DNA of 64,000 bases from Saccharomonospora marina XMU15 (GCF_000244955.1 NZ_CM001439.1:4893234-4957233); one strand, 5' to 3'. Shown: positions 1 to 8,470, counted from the first letter of the stretch. Program-made: numbers and translations. The notes: generated by a model not told the origin, from the sequence alone.

Positions 1-34
1 TCGTGGTGTTCGACTGAAGTCCTGTTCGACTGAG

Positions 35-664
35 GTGCTGTTCGTCGACCGTAAGTATCCGGCCGAACCGTATCCCGGCGCCCGGCCCGGCTGTTCCTTC
101 GTGCACCGGGACGGCGCCGGGTACCCGCTGAGCACGGCACGGCCTCGGTGGCGCACCGAGCTGACCCCGGTGCTGGCGTACGGCTCGAACGCCTGCCCGG
201 AGAAGATCACGTGGCTGCGAAGGACGATGGGGCTGACCGGTGCCGTCGTCGTCGCCCGCGCCCGCTGCCACGGCATGGCTGCCGTCTGGGCGGCCGGATT
301 CCGGGAGCGTGACGGGGCCAGACCCGCCACGCTCGCCGCCGCGCCGGGCGTCGAGGAGTGGCACGCGGTGTGGTTCGCGACGCCCGATCAGCTCGCGGTG
401 CTCGACCGCTGCGAGGGCCGAGGTACCCGCTACGACCTGGTCCGGCTGCGCGAGGGCGCGGTGCGGCTCGAGGACGGCTCGCCGGTCGAGGGCGCGCTCG
501 CCTACGTCGGCGCGGCCGCCGAGCGCATGCCGCTGCTGGTCGATGGCGAGATGGTGCGCATGGCCGTCGTGCCGCAACGGCGGGCTCGGCTGCTCACCGG
601 CGTTCCCGCCGCCTCACACGGGTTGCGGGTCGAGCCGGTCAGCCGATCAGCTTGCCCGGGTTGA
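35..664 (+). CDS. gamma-glutamylcyclotransferase-like protein, possibly 5' partial
   Basis: About 209 residues from a GTG. The motif LAYGSNACP (YGSN near residues 49-52) and an acidic DRCEGRG segment about 75 residues later resemble the AIG2/gamma-glutamylcyclotransferase fold, which opens with a YGSx loop and uses a downstream Glu. The substrate cannot be inferred. The reading frame stays open to the left edge of the window, so the true start may lie outside. The 3' end overlaps the convergent flavoprotein gene by 26 bp. The family assignment is moderate; the existence of the gene is well supported by its coding-like composition and conserved-looking core. Confidence 0.6.
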   Translation: MLFVDRKYPAEPYPGARPGCSFVHRDGAGYPLSTARPRWRTELTPVLAYGSNACPEKITWLRRTMGLTGAVVVARARCHGMAAVWAAGFRERDGARPATLAAAPGVEEWHAVWFATPDQLAVLDRCEGRGTRYDLVRLREGAVRLEDGSPVEGALAYVGAAAERMPLLVDGEMVRMAVVPQRRARLLTGVPAASHGLRVEPVSRSACPG

Positions 665-2252
665 GGATGCCGTTGGGGTCAACCGCGCGTTTGGCCGCGG
701 CCAGCACCTGGATACCGACATCGCCGATCTCGGCACGCAGGTACGGCGCGTGGTCGGTACCGACGGCGTGGTGATGCGTGATGGTGCCGAGCCCGTCGCG
801 GGTGATGGCCTCGCACGCCGCCCGCTTCGCGCGGGTCCACTGGCCCAGCGGGTCGCTGTGATCGCGGGCGGCGAGCACCGTGAAGTACAGCGAAGCACCG
901 GTCTCGTAGGCGTGGGAGATGTGGCACATCACCAGCGGGCGGTCCAGTTCGGCCCGCAACGCAGTGCCGACCCGCTCGTACAGCGTGTCGAGTCGGGACC
1001 AGTGCGCCGCGGTCTCCAGCGTCTCGACGCAGACACCCAGGTCCAGTAGCGCGTCGCGCTGCCTCGGACCGGCGAACCTACCGCGCCGCCACGCCTCGCC
1101 CGGTGCGCGCCCGAGCCGGACGGCGCCCGCCGCGCGCAGCACACGCAGCGCCCGCTTGCGGCGCTGCCGCTGCCCGCCGTGCCAGCCGAGGATCAGCAGG
1201 CAGGGCCGGTTGAGCCCGCGAGCCGACAGGTACCGGCGCAGCAGCGCCGCCTTGCCACCCGCGAGCGCGAGCGATCCGGCAGTTTCGTCCACATCGGACA
1301 GCCTGGTGACGTCGGCGAGCAGGCCGTGCTGTGCGAGCACGCGCACCACCTCGGTACCGCGTTGCCACCCTTCGATCGCCAGCGCCTCGAACCGCTGTTC
1401 GGTCGGCACCGGACGGATACGGACGGCCACCTCGGTGAGTACGCCGAGCGCACCCTCGCTGCCGACGGCGAGCTGGCGCAGGTCCGGTCCTGCGGCCGAT
1501 GCGGGCGCGACACCGAGGCGCCACTCGCCCACCGGGGTCGCCACCCGCACACCGGTGACCATGTCCTCGAACCTGCCGTATCCGGAGGAGGCCTGGCCCG
1601 CGGAGCGGGTCGCGGCGAACCCGCCGATGGTGGCGCGTTCGAACGACTGTGGCACGTGCCCGAGGGTGAACCCGTGTTCGCCGAGCAGGCGCTCGGCTTC
1701 CGGCCCACGCACTCCCGCCTGCAGCACCGCGATCCGGGAGACCGGGTCGACACTGACCAGCCGATCGAGCCGCTGCAGGTCCAGGACCACCACCGCAGGC
1801 TTGTCCCCGCGCAGTGCCGTCACCCCGCCGACCACCGAGGTGCCACCGCCGAAGGGGACAACGCCGATGTCGTGTGCCGCGCACACCTGCAGCACCCGCT
1901 GCACCTGCTCCGGATCAGCGGGTAGCACGACGGCGTCGGGCACGGCCAGCCCTGCCGCGCTCCTGCGGCGCAGCAGGTCGAGGTAGGAGAGCCCACCCGT
2001 ACGACCGAGCCGCTCGCTGTCACCGGTGAGCACCTGACCCGCGCCGACCACGGTGGCGAGGTCTGCTCGCGCGGCCGACGGCAGCAGGGAACGCGGAATC
2101 TCAATAGCCGAATCGGGTGTTTTGCCGCCGTCAGGTCGGAAGGTGCCGATACGCTGGGTCAGCCAGCGCACCGCCTGCGGAGCCAGTTCGACCGCGCCCG
2201 CCGCTTGCGGTGTCCATGCCGAGCGAATCCGATGGTCAAGCGTCTCGTTCAC
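639..2252 (-). CDS. FAD-binding oxidase, alkylglycerone-phosphate-synthase (AGPS) family
   Basis: About 537 aa, vanillyl-alcohol-oxidase/AGPS superfamily. Visible are the FAD-binding PFGGGTSVVGGV loop, an SFERATIGGFAATRSAGQ segment, the C-terminal HISHAYETGASLYFT and THHHAVGTDHAPYL motifs, and the terminal DPNGILNPGKL typical of this family. AGPS exchanges the acyl chain of acyl-DHAP for an alkyl chain. Whether this bacterial member makes ether lipids or oxidises a hydroxy acid is unknown. It is divergent from a TetR gene followed by glpD, the same trio I recall as Rv2251-Rv2250c-Rv2249c in M. tuberculosis, suggesting a link to DHAP/glycerol-3-phosphate. I prefer the GTG at 2252: a CACACT box lies exactly 6 nt upstream. 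An ATG at 2270 is the alternative. Confidence 0.82.
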   Translation of the reverse strand: MNETLDHRIRSAWTPQAAGAVELAPQAVRWLTQRIGTFRPDGGKTPDSAIEIPRSLLPSAARADLATVVGAGQVLTGDSERLGRTGGLSYLDLLRRRSAAGLAVPDAVVLPADPEQVQRVLQVCAAHDIGVVPFGGGTSVVGGVTALRGDKPAVVVLDLQRLDRLVSVDPVSRIAVLQAGVRGPEAERLLGEHGFTLGHVPQSFERATIGGFAATRSAGQASSGYGRFEDMVTGVRVATPVGEWRLGVAPASAAGPDLRQLAVGSEGALGVLTEVAVRIRPVPTEQRFEALAIEGWQRGTEVVRVLAQHGLLADVTRLSDVDETAGSLALAGGKAALLRRYLSARGLNRPCLLILGWHGGQRQRRKRALRVLRAAGAVRLGRAPGEAWRRGRFAGPRQRDALLDLGVCVETLETAAHWSRLDTLYERVGTALRAELDRPLVMCHISHAYETGASLYFTVLAARDHSDPLGQWTRAKRAACEAITRDGLGTITHHHAVGTDHAPYLRAEIGDVGIQVLAAAKRAVDPNGILNPGKLIG

Positions 2253-2258
2253 CGCTAG

Positions 2259-2289
2259 AGTGTGACACATGGAAGCGCAACGTCACACT
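2259..2289. promoter_or_regulatory. inverted repeat, candidate TetR operator over two divergent starts
   Basis: AGTGTGAC (2259-2266) and its exact reverse complement GTCACACT (2282-2289) are separated by 15 nt. The left arm overlaps both candidate -10 boxes: TAGAGT at 2256-2261 for the TetR gene on the plus strand, and CACACT at 2264-2259 for the flavoprotein on the minus strand. A repressor bound here would block both promoters, so autoregulation by the adjacent TetR protein is the natural reading. This is inferred from symmetry and position only. Confidence 0.5.
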
Positions 2290-2910
2290 GCGGTCAGGAC
2301 CCGCAGCGCTCTCGCCGACACCCGCGGCCGCACATCGGCCACGCGGGTCCCCGACGACGTGTTGCTCGACGCGGCGAAGACCTGCGTACTCAGCGCGGGC
2401 GTGCGCAGGACGACCCTTGCGGAGATAGCGCGCACGGCCGGGGTCAGCAGGATGACCCTCTACCGGCGGTTTCCCGACGTCCGCAGTGTGTTGATCGCGC
2501 TCATGACGCGTGAGTTCAGCGCGCTGTTGCGCAAGGCGATCGACGACACCCCGGCCTCGATCACCGCAAGGCAACGACTGGTGGACGGCGCCGTCAGCGC
2601 CGTGCGCGCGCTGGTGGCCAACCCGCTGATGCGCACCGTGCTCGACGTCGACGCCGAGTTGGTGCTTCCCTACATCACCCAGCGTCTCGGCTCCACGCAA
2701 CGGCTCGCCGAAGAAGCGCTCGCCGCGATCGTGACCGAAGGTCATCGCGACGGTTCCGTCCGCAGGGCCGAGCCCGCCGTGCAGGTACGCGCCGTACTGC
2801 TGGTGGTGCAGTCCTTCGTGCTCTCACTGCGACCGGCCACGGCGGACGTCGGCGAGCAGGCCCTGCTCGCCGAACTGCGGCACATTCTCGACTCGGCGCT
2901 CGCGGCATGA
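2269..2910 (+). CDS. TetR-family regulator
   Basis: 213 aa with an N-terminal TetR helix-turn-helix at about residues 28-75 (TLAEIARTAGVSRMTLYRRF) and a helical C-terminal ligand domain of no recognised subgroup. The ATG is 7 nt behind a TAGAGT box, consistent with a leaderless start. The stop overlaps the glpD start by 4 bp (ATGA), so the two genes are probably translationally coupled. It likely senses a lipid or glycerol-phosphate metabolite and controls both divergent arms through the inverted repeat at 2259-2289. The ligand is unknown. Confidence 0.85.
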   Translation: MEAQRHTAVRTRSALADTRGRTSATRVPDDVLLDAAKTCVLSAGVRRTTLAEIARTAGVSRMTLYRRFPDVRSVLIALMTREFSALLRKAIDDTPASITARQRLVDGAVSAVRALVANPLMRTVLDVDAELVLPYITQRLGSTQRLAEEALAAIVTEGHRDGSVRRAEPAVQVRAVLLVVQSFVLSLRPATADVGEQALLAELRHILDSALAA

Positions 2911-4460
2911 TCAGGGCCTCACTGACCGCCCGGCGGCGCGAGCAGGAACTGACCGCCCTGGCTTCGGGCGAGCGCATGGACATCATCGTGCTCGGCGGTG
3001 GCGTGACCGGTGCCGGGATCGCTCTGGACGCCGCCTCGCGCGGACTGTCGGTCGCACTCGTCGAGGCCGTCGATCTGGCATACGGCACCTCTCGCTGGTC
3101 CAGCAAGCTCGTCCACGGCGGTCTGCGCTACCTCGCACACGGCGATTTCGCGCTGGCATGGGAGAGCGCGGCGGAACGCGACATCCTGCTGCGGCGAACC
3201 GCGCCACACCTGACAAGAGCGCTCGCGCAACTGTTCCCCTCCTACGGGAATGCCTCGCGAGCGGGCCACGCGATGACGGCGGCGGGCCTGTACGCGGGCG
3301 ACGCCCTGCGTCGCGCCGCGGGCACACCTGCTTCGCTGCTGCCGCGGCCGCGTTCGATTCCGGCTGCGCAAGCGCTTGCGCTGGCACCCGGCCTGCGCCG
3401 CGGTGGCCTGCGCGGCGGGCTGCTGTCCTTCGACGGCGCCCTCACCGACGACGCGCGGCTGGTGATCGCCCTTGCCAGGACCGCCGCCGCGCACGGAGCC
3501 CGGATCCTGACACGACTCGCGGCCACCCAGGTCGCCGCCGACCGGGTGCTCGCCCGCGACGCACTGACCGGCGATCAGGTCGAACTTCGTGCTCGGCAGG
3601 TGGTCAACGCCACGGGGGTATGGGCGGGAAAGCTCGTCGATTCCGTGCGGCTGCGGCCTTCCCGCGGCTCACACCTCGTTCTCGACACCAGGGGAACCGG
3701 ACTCAGCGAGACCGCCGTCATGGTGCCGGTGCCAGGCGAACGCAACCGGTTCGTCTTCCTGCTGCCCCAGCCCGGTGGCAAGGCATACCTCGGGCTCACC
3801 GACGAGCCCATGACGGGCGAGCCACCCGACGTCGCGTCGGCACCGCAGTCCGATGTGGACTTCTTGCTGCGTACCGCATCCACCGTGCTCGAGCGCAGGC
3901 TGGGGCCCGACGACGTGCTCGGCAGTTTCGCCGGGCTGCGCCCGCTGGTGGACACGCCCGGGGGTCGCACAGCGGACCTTTCCCGAAAGCACGTGGTGCT
4001 CACCGACGAGTCCACCGGCGTCATCACCGCTGTCGGCGGCAAACTCACGACCTACCGCAGGATGGCTCAGGACGCCGTGGACGCCGCGGTAAGCGCGGCC
4101 GGACTGCGGGCAGCGGAAGTCCGGACGGCGGCACTCCCGCTCGTGGGCGCCGCCGACCGGGACGCGTTGTCCGCAGTGGACGCCGAGCCTCGGCTGGTGA
4201 CCAAGTACGGAACCGAGGCCCCGCGCGTCGCCGCCCTCGGCGAGGTCGACCGGCGCCTCGCTCGACCGCTTTTCGAAGGCTGCGAGACGACGGAGGCCGA
4301 GGTGGTGTGGGCAGTGCGGCACGAGGGTGCGCTGGATACCGACGACGTACTGCACCGCAGGACCCGGCTCGGGCTCGTACCGAGGGAAGCGGAGGCGGCG
4401 AGGCCTCGCGTGAGCGAACTCGTCGACCGCGCCCTGCGTGGCTTGAGCGAGAAGCGGTGA
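2907..4460 (+). CDS. glpD: aerobic glycerol-3-phosphate dehydrogenase
   Basis: 517 aa FAD enzyme that oxidises sn-glycerol 3-phosphate to DHAP at the membrane and passes electrons to quinone. The dinucleotide fold VLGGGVTGAGIALDAASRG lies near residues 28-46, followed by the substrate/FAD segment SSKLVHGGLRYL, the GLTDEP region, the GGKLTTYR motif and the C-terminal DAO_C domain. Length matches the family. It is coupled to the upstream TetR gene by a 4-bp ATGA overlap. Product DHAP is the natural link to the divergent AGPS-like flavoprotein. Confidence 0.92.
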   Translation: MIRASLTARRREQELTALASGERMDIIVLGGGVTGAGIALDAASRGLSVALVEAVDLAYGTSRWSSKLVHGGLRYLAHGDFALAWESAAERDILLRRTAPHLTRALAQLFPSYGNASRAGHAMTAAGLYAGDALRRAAGTPASLLPRPRSIPAAQALALAPGLRRGGLRGGLLSFDGALTDDARLVIALARTAAAHGARILTRLAATQVAADRVLARDALTGDQVELRARQVVNATGVWAGKLVDSVRLRPSRGSHLVLDTRGTGLSETAVMVPVPGERNRFVFLLPQPGGKAYLGLTDEPMTGEPPDVASAPQSDVDFLLRTASTVLERRLGPDDVLGSFAGLRPLVDTPGGRTADLSRKHVVLTDESTGVITAVGGKLTTYRRMAQDAVDAAVSAAGLRAAEVRTAALPLVGAADRDALSAVDAEPRLVTKYGTEAPRVAALGEVDRRLARPLFEGCETTEAEVVWAVRHEGALDTDDVLHRRTRLGLVPREAEAARPRVSELVDRALRGLSEKR

Positions 4461-4501
4461 ATGTATGATCGGCCGCGCGGCTACGATCAGGGGGATAGTT
4501 C

Positions 4502-5416
4502 GTGCAGCATCATGCGCTTGAGCTCGACGGCGTAAGCAAGCGGTTCGGCAACCTTGTCGCACTCGACGGGGTCAGCTTCGAGGTGCGGCCCGGAGAGCTG
4601 TTCGGGTTCGTAGGCAGCAACGGGGCAGGCAAGACCACCGCGATGCGAATCGTGCTCGGTGTGCTCGAGGCCGACTCGGGAGAGGTTCGCTTCGACGGCC
4701 GTCCGGTGACCCACGAGACCAGGACCCGCATCGGGTACATGCCGGAGGAGCGTGGCCTCTACCCGAAGATGAAGGTGCTGGACCAGCTCGTCTACCTGGC
4801 TCAGTTGCACGGCATGTCCTCCAACGAGGCACACCAGAGCGCGCAGACGTGGATTTCGCGGTTGGGACTGGCGGACCGGCGCGGTGACGAGGTACAGAAG
4901 CTCAGCCTCGGCAACCAGCAACGGGTGCAGCTCGCCGCGGCGCTGGTGCACAACCCCGACGTGCTCGTGCTTGACGAACCGTTCTCCGGGCTGGACCCCA
5001 TCGCCGTTGACGTGATGAGCTCGGTACTGCGCGAGAAGGCCGCGGCAGGCGTGCCCGTGGTGTTCTCCAGCCATCAGCTCGATCTCGTCGAGCGCCTGTG
5101 CGACCGCGTCGGGATCATCCGCGCGGGCAGGATCGTGGCCTGCGGCGCTGTCGCCGAGCTGACCGAGGGCGCGGCGACGAAGATCACCGTCACGGCACCG
5201 CTCGCGCCACCGGGCTGGGCCGCCGAGCTTTCCGGGGTGAAGGTGCTGTCACAGGAAGGCGACACCACCGTGGTGGAGCTCGCCCCAGGCACCGACGACC
5301 AGACGGTGCTGAAGGCGGCGTTGGCGACCGGACCGGTTCGGGAGTTCTCCAGGACGCACCCGTCGCTGGCCGAGCTGTTCCGAAACGTCGTCACCGACCA
5401 ACAGGAGGCCCGATGA
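4502..5416 (+). CDS. ABC transporter ATP-binding protein (NatA-like)
   Basis: 304 aa. Walker A is GSNGAGKT, the signature is LSLGNQQR (a variant of LSGGQ), Walker B is VLVLDEPFSGLDP, and the switch His lies in VVFSSHQLD. A C-terminal extension of about 80 residues follows, as in exporter ATPases of the ABC-2/NatAB type. The start is a GTG with GGGGGA just upstream and TACGAT further up as a plausible -10. The stop TGA overlaps the ATG of the first 122-bp repeat unit. It energises the ABC-2 permease at 5657-6847. The substrate is unknown; sodium, drug or lipid export are all possible. Confidence 0.88.
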   Translation: MQHHALELDGVSKRFGNLVALDGVSFEVRPGELFGFVGSNGAGKTTAMRIVLGVLEADSGEVRFDGRPVTHETRTRIGYMPEERGLYPKMKVLDQLVYLAQLHGMSSNEAHQSAQTWISRLGLADRRGDEVQKLSLGNQQRVQLAAALVHNPDVLVLDEPFSGLDPIAVDVMSSVLREKAAAGVPVVFSSHQLDLVERLCDRVGIIRAGRIVACGAVAELTEGAATKITVTAPLAPPGWAAELSGVKVLSQEGDTTVVELAPGTDDQTVLKAALATGPVREFSRTHPSLAELFRNVVTDQQEAR

Positions 5417-5538
5417 GCGAGAATCGCGGAGCCTGCGCAGCGGCGCTCATCAGGGCCAACCGGGGTGGGCCCCCGCTGTGGCAAGCTTTTGGGCCACAGC
5501 AGGGGAGGGTGTCCCTCAGAACACAGGAGGCCCGATGA
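5413..5538 (+). CDS. 41-codon mini-ORF in repeat unit 1
   Basis: It starts MSENRGACAAALI and ends RTQEAR. Its ATG overlaps the ATPase stop (ATGA) and its TGA overlaps the ATG of the next mini-ORF, with ACAGGAGG in front. It could be translated by coupling from the ATPase. No domain is recognised. The last residues QEAR copy the C-terminus of the ATPase because the Shine-Dalgarno is shared. It may be only a translated spacer. Confidence 0.35.
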   Translation: MSENRGACAAALIRANRGGPPLWQAFGPQQGRVSLRTQEAR

Positions 5539-5656
5539 GCGAGAATCGCGGAGCCTGCGCAGCGGCGCTCATCAGGGCCGACCGGGGTGGGCCCCCGCTG
5601 TGGCAAGCTTTTGGGCCACAGCAGGGGAGGGTGTCCCTCAAGACACAGGAGGCCCG
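5413..5656 (+). repeat. two tandem copies of a 122-bp unit inserted at a start codon
   Basis: Units span 5413-5534 and 5535-5656 and differ at three bases. Each begins with ATGAGCGA and ends with ACAGGAGGCCCG, a strong Shine-Dalgarno. The same junction (ACAGGAGGCCCG then ATGAGCGA, 20 bp) recurs at 5401, 5523 and 5645, so the permease start at 5657 is a third, partial copy. Each unit carries a hairpin (GCTGTGGC 5475-5482 with GCCACAGC 5493-5500, extended by CCCC/GGGG; +122 in copy two). Removing both units would restore a plain 4-bp overlap between ATPase and permease, so they look like an insertion later duplicated. Confidence 0.95.
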
Positions 5657-5660
5657 ATGA
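5535..5660 (+). CDS. 41-codon mini-ORF in repeat unit 2
   Basis: Near-identical to the preceding mini-ORF; the three base differences give two conservative replacements (Asn to Asp at codon 16, Arg to Lys at codon 36) and no frame break. The TGA overlaps the ATG of the permease, completing a chain of ATGA junctions from ATPase to permease. No recognisable function. Confidence 0.35.
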   Translation: MSENRGACAAALIRADRGGPPLWQAFGPQQGRVSLKTQEAR

Positions 5661-6847
5661 GCGACTCACTTCGACCCTCCACTGCTGTCCGGCTCGTCGC
5701 CCAGCGCGAACTCAACACCCGACTGCGCACGCGCGGGTTCCTCATCGGGACGTTGGTGATCCTCGCCGCCATCGTGGGCTACCTGTTGTTGCAGATCAGC
5801 GTGTTCAGCGGGATGGGAACGACCACCGTCGGGCTGACCGGGCAAGCGACCGCGATCGCGCAACCGCTGCGGCAGGCCGCGAGCCAAGTGGGCCTGGACG
5901 TCGAGACGCGGCAGGTCTCGCGCGCCGAAGGTAGCGACCAGGTTTCGGCGGGTGAGCTGGACGCGCTCGTGTCCGGCAGCGTCGCCGAGTTGCGCGTGCT
6001 GGTGAAGTCCGATGTGGATGAGCAGCTGCGCGCGCTGCTCGACGGCATCTCGCAGCAACAGGTGCTGCAGGCCAAGCTGCTCGAAGCGGGGTTGAACCCG
6101 CAACAGGTGCTGGGCGAGGTCGGCTCCACGAGGGTGGAGGTGTCCACCATCGAGCAACCCGACCCCGAGCGCGGGCAGCGCTTGGTGATGGCAATGGTGC
6201 TGATGTTCCTGCTGTACATGGGCATCACCACCTACGGCGCGATGGTCGCGCAGGGCATCGTCGAGGAGAAGTCCAGCAGGGTCGTGGAGATCCTGCTTTC
6301 CACGGTGCGGCCGTGGCACCTGTTGCTCGGCAAGGTGATCGGCCTCGGGCTGGTGGGGCTGGTGCAGCTGGCCGTGCTGGGTGTCGCCGGGTTGGCGATG
6401 GCGAGCATGACGGGGGCATTGACGATCACCGGTATCGCCACGGGCACGCTGCTGTGGGGTCTGCTGTGGTATGTGCTTGGGTTCTTCCTCTACGCGACCG
6501 TTTTCGCGGGCGCCGGGTCGCTGGTGTCGCGGCAGGAGGACATGCAGACGGTGCTGATGCCCATCACCATCGTGCTGGTCGGTGGGTTCATCGCGGGCTT
6601 CACGGTGATCCAGCAGCCGGACAGCACGGCGGCCACGGTGCTCTCGCTCATCCCACCGCTGTCGCCGATCCTGATGCCCAGCCGGATCGCGACCGGCACG
6701 GTGAGCGGGCTGGAACTCGGGCTGGCACTGCTACTGACGGTCGCCACCATCGCAGCCCTGACCTGGCTGGGCGGCCGGGTCTACCGTGCGGCCGTGCTGC
6801 GCACGGGCGCAAGGGTACGTCTGAAGGACGCGCTGCGAGCGGGCTGA
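5657..6847 (+). CDS. ABC-2 type permease (NatB-like)
   Basis: 396 aa starting MSDSLRPSTAVRLVAQREL. One membrane helix lies near the N-terminus (FLIGTLVILAAIVGYLLL), followed by an extracytoplasmic region of about 130 residues. A cluster of about five further helices begins at LVMAMVLMFLLYMGITTY and includes the typical MVAQGIVEEKSSRVVEILLST loop. It forms the membrane part of the exporter with the ATPase at 4502-5416. The open frame continues upstream through the repeat, but that N-terminal extension is repeat sequence read in another frame; the ATG with ACAGGAGG at 5645-5652 is the start. Confidence 0.88.
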   Translation: MSDSLRPSTAVRLVAQRELNTRLRTRGFLIGTLVILAAIVGYLLLQISVFSGMGTTTVGLTGQATAIAQPLRQAASQVGLDVETRQVSRAEGSDQVSAGELDALVSGSVAELRVLVKSDVDEQLRALLDGISQQQVLQAKLLEAGLNPQQVLGEVGSTRVEVSTIEQPDPERGQRLVMAMVLMFLLYMGITTYGAMVAQGIVEEKSSRVVEILLSTVRPWHLLLGKVIGLGLVGLVQLAVLGVAGLAMASMTGALTITGIATGTLLWGLLWYVLGFFLYATVFAGAGSLVSRQEDMQTVLMPITIVLVGGFIAGFTVIQQPDSTAATVLSLIPPLSPILMPSRIATGTVSGLELGLALLLTVATIAALTWLGGRVYRAAVLRTGARVRLKDALRAG

Positions 6848-7296
6848 TGCCTGCCTGCCACCGATGTGGCTGCTGTCCACCGGCAGACACATTCGGTGGG
6901 CATCCGGAGCTGGCGCATGCGACGCACGCCCACCGAGGTACTCACGCCCATAATGCCGCAGCGCCGCAGCACTTCTTGTACTCGCGCCCCATCCAGGTCT
7001 GTCGCATCTGATGCGAACCCGCGCCACCTCAGATCACGGCGGATAAGACGCTCACGAGGCCATCAAGCTGGGCGTCATCGCGGCGTTCGGAGTCTGACCG
7101 AAGCGAAGCGCGGGGACGTTGGCGAGGCTGGATCGCCGCTCACCTCGGTTGACCAGGACCGGTAATCGCCACTCGAACACCGCCAAGACTGGCTCCAAAC
7201 CGACACCGGCTGGATGCGCTGCGCACCGGGAGACCATGCTGGTCGTGCCTCCGCGGTGACCGGCATCCGTCCGACGAAAAGGAAACGCTAACCGAT
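6848..7296. other. 449-bp gene-poor interval
   Basis: No convincing gene. Short open frames exist on both strands but none has a start with a ribosome binding site or a recognisable motif. The composition is slightly less GC-rich and more patchy than the flanks, and together with the stretch after 8178 it brackets a kinase gene that looks like an insertion into this region. It may hold decayed coding sequence, which I cannot prove. Confidence 0.4.
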
Positions 7297-8178
7297 ATGC
7301 CCACCGCTGCATCCGCTGCGCTCGCTTCCGCGACCAGGCTGGCCGGGCCTTCCGCAACCCTGGACACCGTTCAGCCACTCGCGGGCGGCTCCCATGCCAC
7401 AACTCACTTGATCCGAACCCGCAACCCGCAACGCGAGATGGTCCTGCGCGAGTTCCCAGCCGGTGATTCTGCGGCCGTGGACGAGGGACGGGTGCTCACC
7501 GCACTCGACACCCTGGGTGGCCTCGCACCACGACTTCTCGCACGCAGCACCGTCAACGATGGAGAACCATCGTGGGTGCTGATCAGCCGGCTACCCGGTA
7601 AAGCGGACATCATCCCGGACCACCCACACGCCTGGGCGACGCAGCTCGGACGCGCCCTGGCACGCATCCACAACGCCGACGCGGCCGTCGCCGCGAACCT
7701 CGACACGGTCTTCAACCGCCGGGGATACCGTGCCCGGCTGTCCGGCCCCGCTGCGCGCATCGTCGACGATGCCTGGACGAACGAGATCGTCCCCGCACCA
7801 ATGGTGCTGACCCACGGCGACTACCAATCCGGGAACGTGATCTGGGACAACGGCATCTTGACCGGGGTCATCGACTGGGAAGGCGCCGCCCGCGGGCCGG
7901 CCGGGTACGACATCGGCTGGTGCCGATTCGACCTCTACCTGCTCTACGGCGAACACCTTGCCGACGTGTTCCTCTCGGCGTATGAAGAAGCCAGCGGCAC
8001 CGGGGTTCGCAAGCCATGGTTGTGGGACCTGTGGACACTCGCTCGCTCGCATCAGGCCGTGGAAACGTGGGTCCCGAACTACCGTGGCCTTGGTCGCGAC
8101 GATCTCACGGCCGCCGAGCTCCGCCGACGCCACACCTCATGGACGCAAGAACTCCTTCAGCGACACCAAATCCCATAG
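7297..8178 (+). CDS. aminoglycoside phosphotransferase (APH) family kinase
   Basis: 293 aa with the APH/choline-kinase fold. The catalytic loop is LTHGDYQSGNVIWDNG (Brenner HGDxxxxN motif, near residues 168-183), followed by GVIDWEGAARGPAGYDIG, which supplies the metal-binding acid. The N-lobe contains LAGGSHATTHLI. The substrate could be an antibiotic, a sugar or another small alcohol; nothing specifies it. AAAAGGAAA about 12 nt before the ATG is a loose Shine-Dalgarno. It stands alone between gene-poor stretches, which suggests acquisition by transfer. Confidence 0.75.
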   Translation: MPTAASAALASATRLAGPSATLDTVQPLAGGSHATTHLIRTRNPQREMVLREFPAGDSAAVDEGRVLTALDTLGGLAPRLLARSTVNDGEPSWVLISRLPGKADIIPDHPHAWATQLGRALARIHNADAAVAANLDTVFNRRGYRARLSGPAARIVDDAWTNEIVPAPMVLTHGDYQSGNVIWDNGILTGVIDWEGAARGPAGYDIGWCRFDLYLLYGEHLADVFLSAYEEASGTGVRKPWLWDLWTLARSHQAVETWVPNYRGLGRDDLTAAELRRRHTSWTQELLQRHQIP

Positions 8179-8412
8179 CCGCCGTCGGCCCCGGTCGACA
8201 TCAGCGCAGTCACCTCGTCAGCCAGCTCACGTTGCCGCTGTCATGCACGAACAAGCGCCGATCGAGTACGCGCCTGAGCCAGTAGAACCGCACCAACACC
8301 GTCGTTGCGTCCCGAACCCCGCCGTGGTGGCGTGGCCGCCCCGGGCAAGCATGGCGCCGTACGCAGCACGAGCAACCACCCGTCGGCCGGTTGCACCCAC
8401 CCCGGCACGACA

Positions 8413-8455
8413 AAGGCCCTGCCATCCCGGTTCGCGCGGGCGGTGGCAGGGCCTT
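8413..8455 (-). terminator. terminator of gltA
   Basis: A perfect 12-bp stem AAGGCCCTGCCA (8413-8424) with TGGCAGGGCCTT (8444-8455) and a 19-nt loop, 15 bp beyond the gltA stop. There is no long U tract, as is common in actinobacteria. The remainder of 8179-8412 holds no supported gene. Confidence 0.7.
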
Positions 8456-8470
8456 CGACAGTGATGTGTC

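Noticed and set aside
5465-5656. N-terminal extension of the permease starting at 5465
   Set aside because: It is repeat sequence read in a shifted frame; the repeat ends exactly at a Shine-Dalgarno and ATG at 5657.
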